The notes beneath the pieces are model-generated. The model was not told the DNA's origin. It made no database searches and worked only from the letters and a program-made list of their open reading frames with translations. The position numbers were made by a program, and so were the translations under genes. Positions 59,866 to 64,000 of a DNA stretch of 64,000 bases are shown here, one piece after another. The DNA is from Bolinopsis microptera (taxonomy: Eukaryota > Ctenophora > Tentaculata > Lobata > Bolinopsidae). The stretch lies in the NCBI RefSeq assembly GCF_026151205.1, contig NC_087084.1:3442845-3506844 (forward strand). The letters run 5' to 3'. Position 1 is the stretch's first letter; every line of letters begins with the position of its first letter.

Positions 59866-61106
59866 TCAAAACGGACAAAAAATAAAGCGGACAAAAACGG
59901 ACAAAAACGGACAAAAAATAACAAAAATTGAAATAACATTTAGATGCTTCCTCCTCTTCCTCCTCCTCCTCCTCCTCCTCCTCCTCCTCCTCCTCCTCCT
60001 CCTCCTCCTCCTCCTCCTCCTCCTCCTCCTCCTCCTCCTCCTCCTCCTCTTCCACCTCCTCAGTCATTCTCCTCATTCCTCCTCCTCCTCCTGAGTCCTC
60101 CTCCTGGGTCCTCCTCCTGAGTCCTCCTCCTCCTCCTCTTCATCCTCCTCCTCTTCATCCTCCTCCTCTTCCTCCTCAGTCCTCAGTCCTTCTCCTCAGT
60201 CCTCCTCCTCAGTCCTCCTCCTCATCCTTCTCCTCAGTCCTCCTCAGTCCTCCTCCTCAGTCCTCCCCCAGTCCCCCTCCTCCTCCTTCTATTCAGTCCT
60301 CCTCCTCATCCTCCTCAGTTCTCCTCAGTCCTCCTCCTTCTCAGTCCTCCTGAGTCCTCCTCCTGAGTCCTCCTCCTGAGTCCTCCTCTTGAGTCCTCCT
60401 CCTCCTCCTCCCCCTCCCTCTCAGTCATCCTCCTCAGCCATCCTCCTCAGCCATCCTCCTCAGTCCTCCTCAGTCCTCCTCAGTCCTGCTCCTCTGCAGT
60501 CCTCATCTTCCTCCTCAGTCCTCCTCCTCCTGGGTCCTCCTCCTCCTCTTCATCCTCCTCCTCTTCCTCCTCAGTCCTCAGTCCTTCTCCTCAGTCCTCC
60601 TCCTCATCCTTCTCGTCAGTCCTCCTCCTCCTCAGTCCTCCCCCAGTCCCCCTCCTCCTCCTATTCAGTCCTCCTCCTCCTCCTCCTCAGTTCTCCTCCT
60701 TCTCATTCCTCCTTCTGAGTCCTCCTCATTCCTCCTTCTGAGTCCTCCTCCTCCTCTTTCTCCTGAGTCCTCCTCCTGGGTCCTCTTTCTCCTCCTCCTC
60801 CTCAGTCCTCCTCCTCCCTCTCAGTCATCCTCCTCAGTCATCCTCCTCAGCCATCCTCCTCAGCCATCCTCCTCAGCGATCCTCCTCAGCGATCCTCCTC
60901 AGCGATCCTCCTCAGTACTCCTCAGTCCTCCTCCTTCTCAGTCCTCCTCAGTCCTCCTCCTCAGTCATCCTTCTCCTCCTCCTCCTCCTGGGGGGATCCT
61001 GTTTTTTATTCGTTTTTTTCCGTTCGGAACCCTATATTATCAAAACGGACAAAAAATAGAGCGGACAAAAACGGACAAAAAATAACAAAAATGGAAATAA
61101 TATTTA

Positions 61107-61107
<1 letters not shown>
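59866..61107. repeat. Unit of ACGGACAAAA repeats plus CCT block (first copy)
   Basis: 59866-59950 has AAAACGGACAAAAAATAAAG, further ACGGACAAAA units, then ATTTAGATGCTTCCTCC leading into CCT/CTC repeats to about 60990. At 61032-61110 the same leader recurs almost exactly, about 1166 bp later, before the second block. Long Ser/Pro or poly-Glu frames here reflect the triplet repeat. Confidence 0.88.
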
Positions 61108-61138
<31 letters not shown>

Positions 61139-63226
61139 CTCCTCCTCCTCCTCCTCCTCCTCCTCCTCCTCCTCCTCCTCCCCCTCCTCCTCCTCCTCCT
61201 CCTCAGTCTTCCTCAGTCATCCTTCTCCTCCTCCTGAGTCCTCCTCCTGGGTCCTCCTCCTGGGACCTCCTCCTCTTGGGTCCACCTCCTCTTCATCCTC
61301 CTCCTCTTCCTCCTCAGTCCTCAGTCCTCCTCCTCAGCTCAGTCCTCCTTCTCAGTCCTCCTCCTCATCCTTTTCCTCAGTCCTCCTCCTCAGTCCTGCC
61401 CAGTCCCCCTCCTCCTCCTATTCACTCCTCCTCCTCCTCCTCCTCCTCCTCCTCCTCCTCCTCCTCAGTCCTCCTCCTCCTCAGTCCTCCTCCTTCTCAG
61501 TCCTCATCCTCCTCAGTCCTCCTCCTCCTCAGTCATCCTCCTCAGTCCTCCTCCTCCTCCTCCTCCTCCTGGGTCCTCCTCCTCCTGGGTCTTCCTGATC
61601 CTCCTCAGTCCTCTTCCTCCTCCCCTCCTCAGTCCTTCTTTTACTCCTCCTCGTCCTCAACAGTCCTCCTTCTCCCCAGTCCTCCTCCTCCTCCTCCTGG
61701 GGCCTTTTCCTGGGTCCTCCTCCTGGGTCCTCATCCTCCTGGGTCCTCCTCCTCCTGCTTCTCCTCCTCAGTCCTTCTCCTCCTCAGTCCTTCTCCTCCT
61801 CAGTCCTTCTCCTCTTCCTCCTCCTCAGTCTTCCTCCTCCTCCTCAATCCTTTCCCCAGTCACCCTCCTCCTCATCCTCATCCTCCTCATCAGTCCTCCT
61901 TCGCCTTCTCAGTCCTCCTCTTCAGTCCTCCTCCTCCTCCTTTTCCTGGTTCCTCCTCCTCAGTCCGCATTCTCCTCCTCAGTCCTTCTCAGTCCTTTCC
62001 CCAGTCACCCTCCTCCTCATCCTCCTCATCAGTCCTCCTTCTCCTTAGTCCTCCTCCTCAGTCCTCCTCCTCCTCCTCCTGGGTTCTCCTCCTGGATCCC
62101 TCTTCTCCTCCTCAGTCCTTCTCCTCCTCCTCAGTTATCCTCCTCCTCCTCCTTCTCCTCCTGGGTCCTCCTCCTTCTCCTCACCAGTCCTCCTCCTCAG
62201 TCCTCCTCATCCTCTTCATCCACTTACTTCTCCTCCTCATCAGTCCTCCTCAGTCCTCCTCCTCAGTCCTCCTCAGTCCTCGTCATCAGTCCTCCTCAGT
62301 CCTCCTCCTCCCCAGTCATCCTCCTCCTCCTGGGGCCTTTTCCTGTGTCCTCCTCCTCCTGGGTCCTCCTCCTCAGTCCTCCTCCTCTTCCTTCTCCTCA
62401 GTCCTTCTCCTCCTCAGTCCTTCTCCTCTTCCTCCTCCTCAGTCTTCCTCCTCCTCCTCAATCCTTTCCCCAGTCACCCTCCTCCTCATCCTCATCCTCC
62501 TCATCAGTCCTCCTTCTCCTTCTCAGTCCTCCTTCTCAGTCCTCCTCCTCCTCTTCTTCCTGGTTCCTCCTCCTGGGTCCTCCTTCTCCTCCTCAGTCCT
62601 CCTCCTCTTCCTCCTCCTCCTGGGTCCTCCTGATCCTCCTCAGTCTTCTTCCTCCTTCTACTCCTCAGTCTTCCTCCTCCTCAATCCTCCTCTTCCTCCT
62701 AAGTCCTCCCCTCCTCAGTCCTCAGTCCTCCCCTTCTCAGTCCTCCTCCTCATCAGTCCTCTTCACCAGTCCTCCTCCTCAGTCCTCCTTATCCTCATCC
62801 TTCATCTCCTTCCTTCATCTCCTTTCTCCTCCTCATCCTCCTCATACACCTCCTTCTCCTCATCAGTCCTCCTCCTCCTCACTGCTCACTCCTTCTCCTC
62901 CTCCTCCTCCTCGTCCTTAGTCCTCTTTATCAGTCCTCATCAGTCCTCATCAGTCCGCCTCCTCCCCAGTCCTCCTTTTGGGGCCTTTTCCTGGGTCCTC
63001 CTCCTGGGTCCTCCTCCTCTTGGGTCCTCCTCCTCTTGGGTCCTCCTCCTCATCCTTCTCCTTAGTCCTCCTCCTCCTCAGTCCTCCTCTTGAGTCCTTC
63101 TTCTCCTCCTCCTCCTCCTATTCATTCCTCCTCCTCAGTTCTCCTTCTCAGTCTCACTCCTCCTCAGCCCCCCTCCTCTCCCTCCTCAGTCCCCCTCCTC
63201 AGTCCCCCCTCCTCCTTTTCCTCTCT
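61108..63226. repeat. Long CCT/CTC polypyrimidine block
   Basis: About 2.1 kb of almost pure pyrimidine on the plus strand, starting with an uninterrupted (CTC)n run of ~95 bp and continuing with CAGTCCTCCTC, CTCCTGGGTC and related units. The 661-codon frame (61108-63093) is low-complexity Pro/Ser/Leu and I reject it as a gene. Confidence 0.93.
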
Positions 63227-63545
63227 TTCATCTCTCAATAATTTGTTCAATTTATAATTATTGTTGGTGTTATTGTTAACATAATTTATTGTTATTATAT
63301 ACTAAAATGTTTTTAAGAGCATTTGAGTCTGACTCAAAATGTGCTCAAGAATCTTTGTGTTTAACAAAGTTTTACTCTCCAGTAATAAAACTTTTCATCC
63401 CTTTTTATGTTATTAAAAAATGTGTAGACTATTCTTTGTGCCTAATTGAAGATTAAAAGTTTGAGAAAGGACCATGGTCATTAACCGGGCTACCCATTTC
63501 TGCAGATAGCCTGTTACAAATTGTGGAGAAAATTTAAATCAAAAG
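63227..63545. other. No gene recognised
   Basis: Short AT-rich unique stretch with no exon or element that I can support. Confidence 0.5.
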
Positions 63546-63554
63546 TTACAATTT

Positions 63555-63650
63555 TTGTCCGTTTTTGTCCGTTTTTGTCCGTTTGGCAGCTATATTTTCA
63601 AAACGGACAAAAACTAACGGACAAAAACGGACAAAAACGGACAAAAAATA
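63555..63650. repeat. Hairpin of TTTTTGTCCG / CGGACAAAAA repeats
   Basis: Three tandem TTTTTGTCCG units (about 63555-63588) are followed, after a spacer of ~20 bases, by the complementary ACGGACAAAAA units (about 63602-63643). The arms are ~30 bp or more, giving a strong potential hairpin or cruciform. The right-arm unit is the one that precedes both CCT blocks. Confidence 0.85.
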
Positions 63651-64000
63651 ACATGATCCCCCCCCCCCCCCCCAAAGAGATTATGAGCGTCCTGAAATAT
63701 AAGTCTTTTGGGGCGAGCAAGGAGAGCTAAAGAAGACTGCAACTGGAGCCTGGTTTGTCATCAATGCAGTTGTAACAACTATGCTGTGGGTCTATCAGTG
63801 ATATAAGAAGATTTAGTTTCCAAGAACACAGACTGAGTCGGAAAAATTATGTTGTGTGAAGATTTTTAAAATTTATTTTAAATTGAACTTTTATTGACTT
63901 ATTGGCATTTTCTAGGCCAGATTGAGATAAATTTGGCTGGAAGGAGCTGTTCTTGTATGTAGCAATGCATTGCATCTTAGGAAAAGCCTGAGTAATTTGA
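63651..64000. other. Window end, no gene recognised
   Basis: A run of about 15 C at 63659-63673 is followed by unique sequence with no exon that I can support before the window ends. Confidence 0.5.

Noticed and set aside
61108..63093. 661-codon plus-strand ORF rich in Pro, Ser and Leu
   Set aside because: Pure low-complexity translation of the pyrimidine block; it starts inside the repeat and has no domain or signal.

Overview
The window comes from an animal (metazoan) nuclear genome, probably an invertebrate; I cannot name the species. The evidence is split genes with GT/AG introns, a C2H2 zinc-finger array, small secreted-protein genes with TATA boxes, a candidate single-pass membrane protein with a neurexin/Caspr-like tail, non-LTR and Tc1/mariner elements, and a very high load of satellites and microsatellites. 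The genome is AT-rich and the standard code fits. The satellite at 2.9-8.4 kb varies mainly by one-base insertions and deletions, so base-level quality may be low there.

1-14.6 kb: a possible LamG-like exon (1977), then a ~172-bp satellite array (2921-8372), a 1.7-kb CCT-rich pyrimidine block, and the same satellite in inverted orientation (10066-11060). Plus-strand exons with compatible phases follow (11950-13233). A further exon (14493-14619) encodes a transmembrane helix and a juxtamembrane tail, with an in-frame TAA between them.

17-31 kb: inverted and tandem repeats; an eight-finger C2H2 gene (19810-20933) whose present stop codon lies inside an 83-bp MITE flanked by a 9-bp target duplication; a three-exon minus-strand gene for a secreted knottin-like peptide (22338-23110); and a dense field of small inverted-repeat elements in several families.

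31-45 kb: minisatellites and a minus-strand gene of at least seven exons (34474-44875). Its product reads as a divergent phosphatidylserine-synthase-family membrane enzyme. Several introns hold minisatellites, and intron 2 holds an oppositely oriented two-exon gene for a secreted 18-cysteine protein (43065-43599).

45-58 kb: a 5'-truncated non-LTR fragment, a Tc1/mariner element with a broken transposase, and a nearly intact CR1/Jockey-type non-LTR ORF (52231-55446) inside a complex, nearly identical segmental duplication (49041-52280 against 55656-58327).

58-64 kb: a stretch with six scattered copies of one 14-mer, then ~3.3 kb of CCT/CTC repeats bordered by ACGGACAAAA-type repeats that form a long hairpin at 63.6 kb.

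The host genes share no obvious pathway. Host coding sequence takes up only a few percent of the window.
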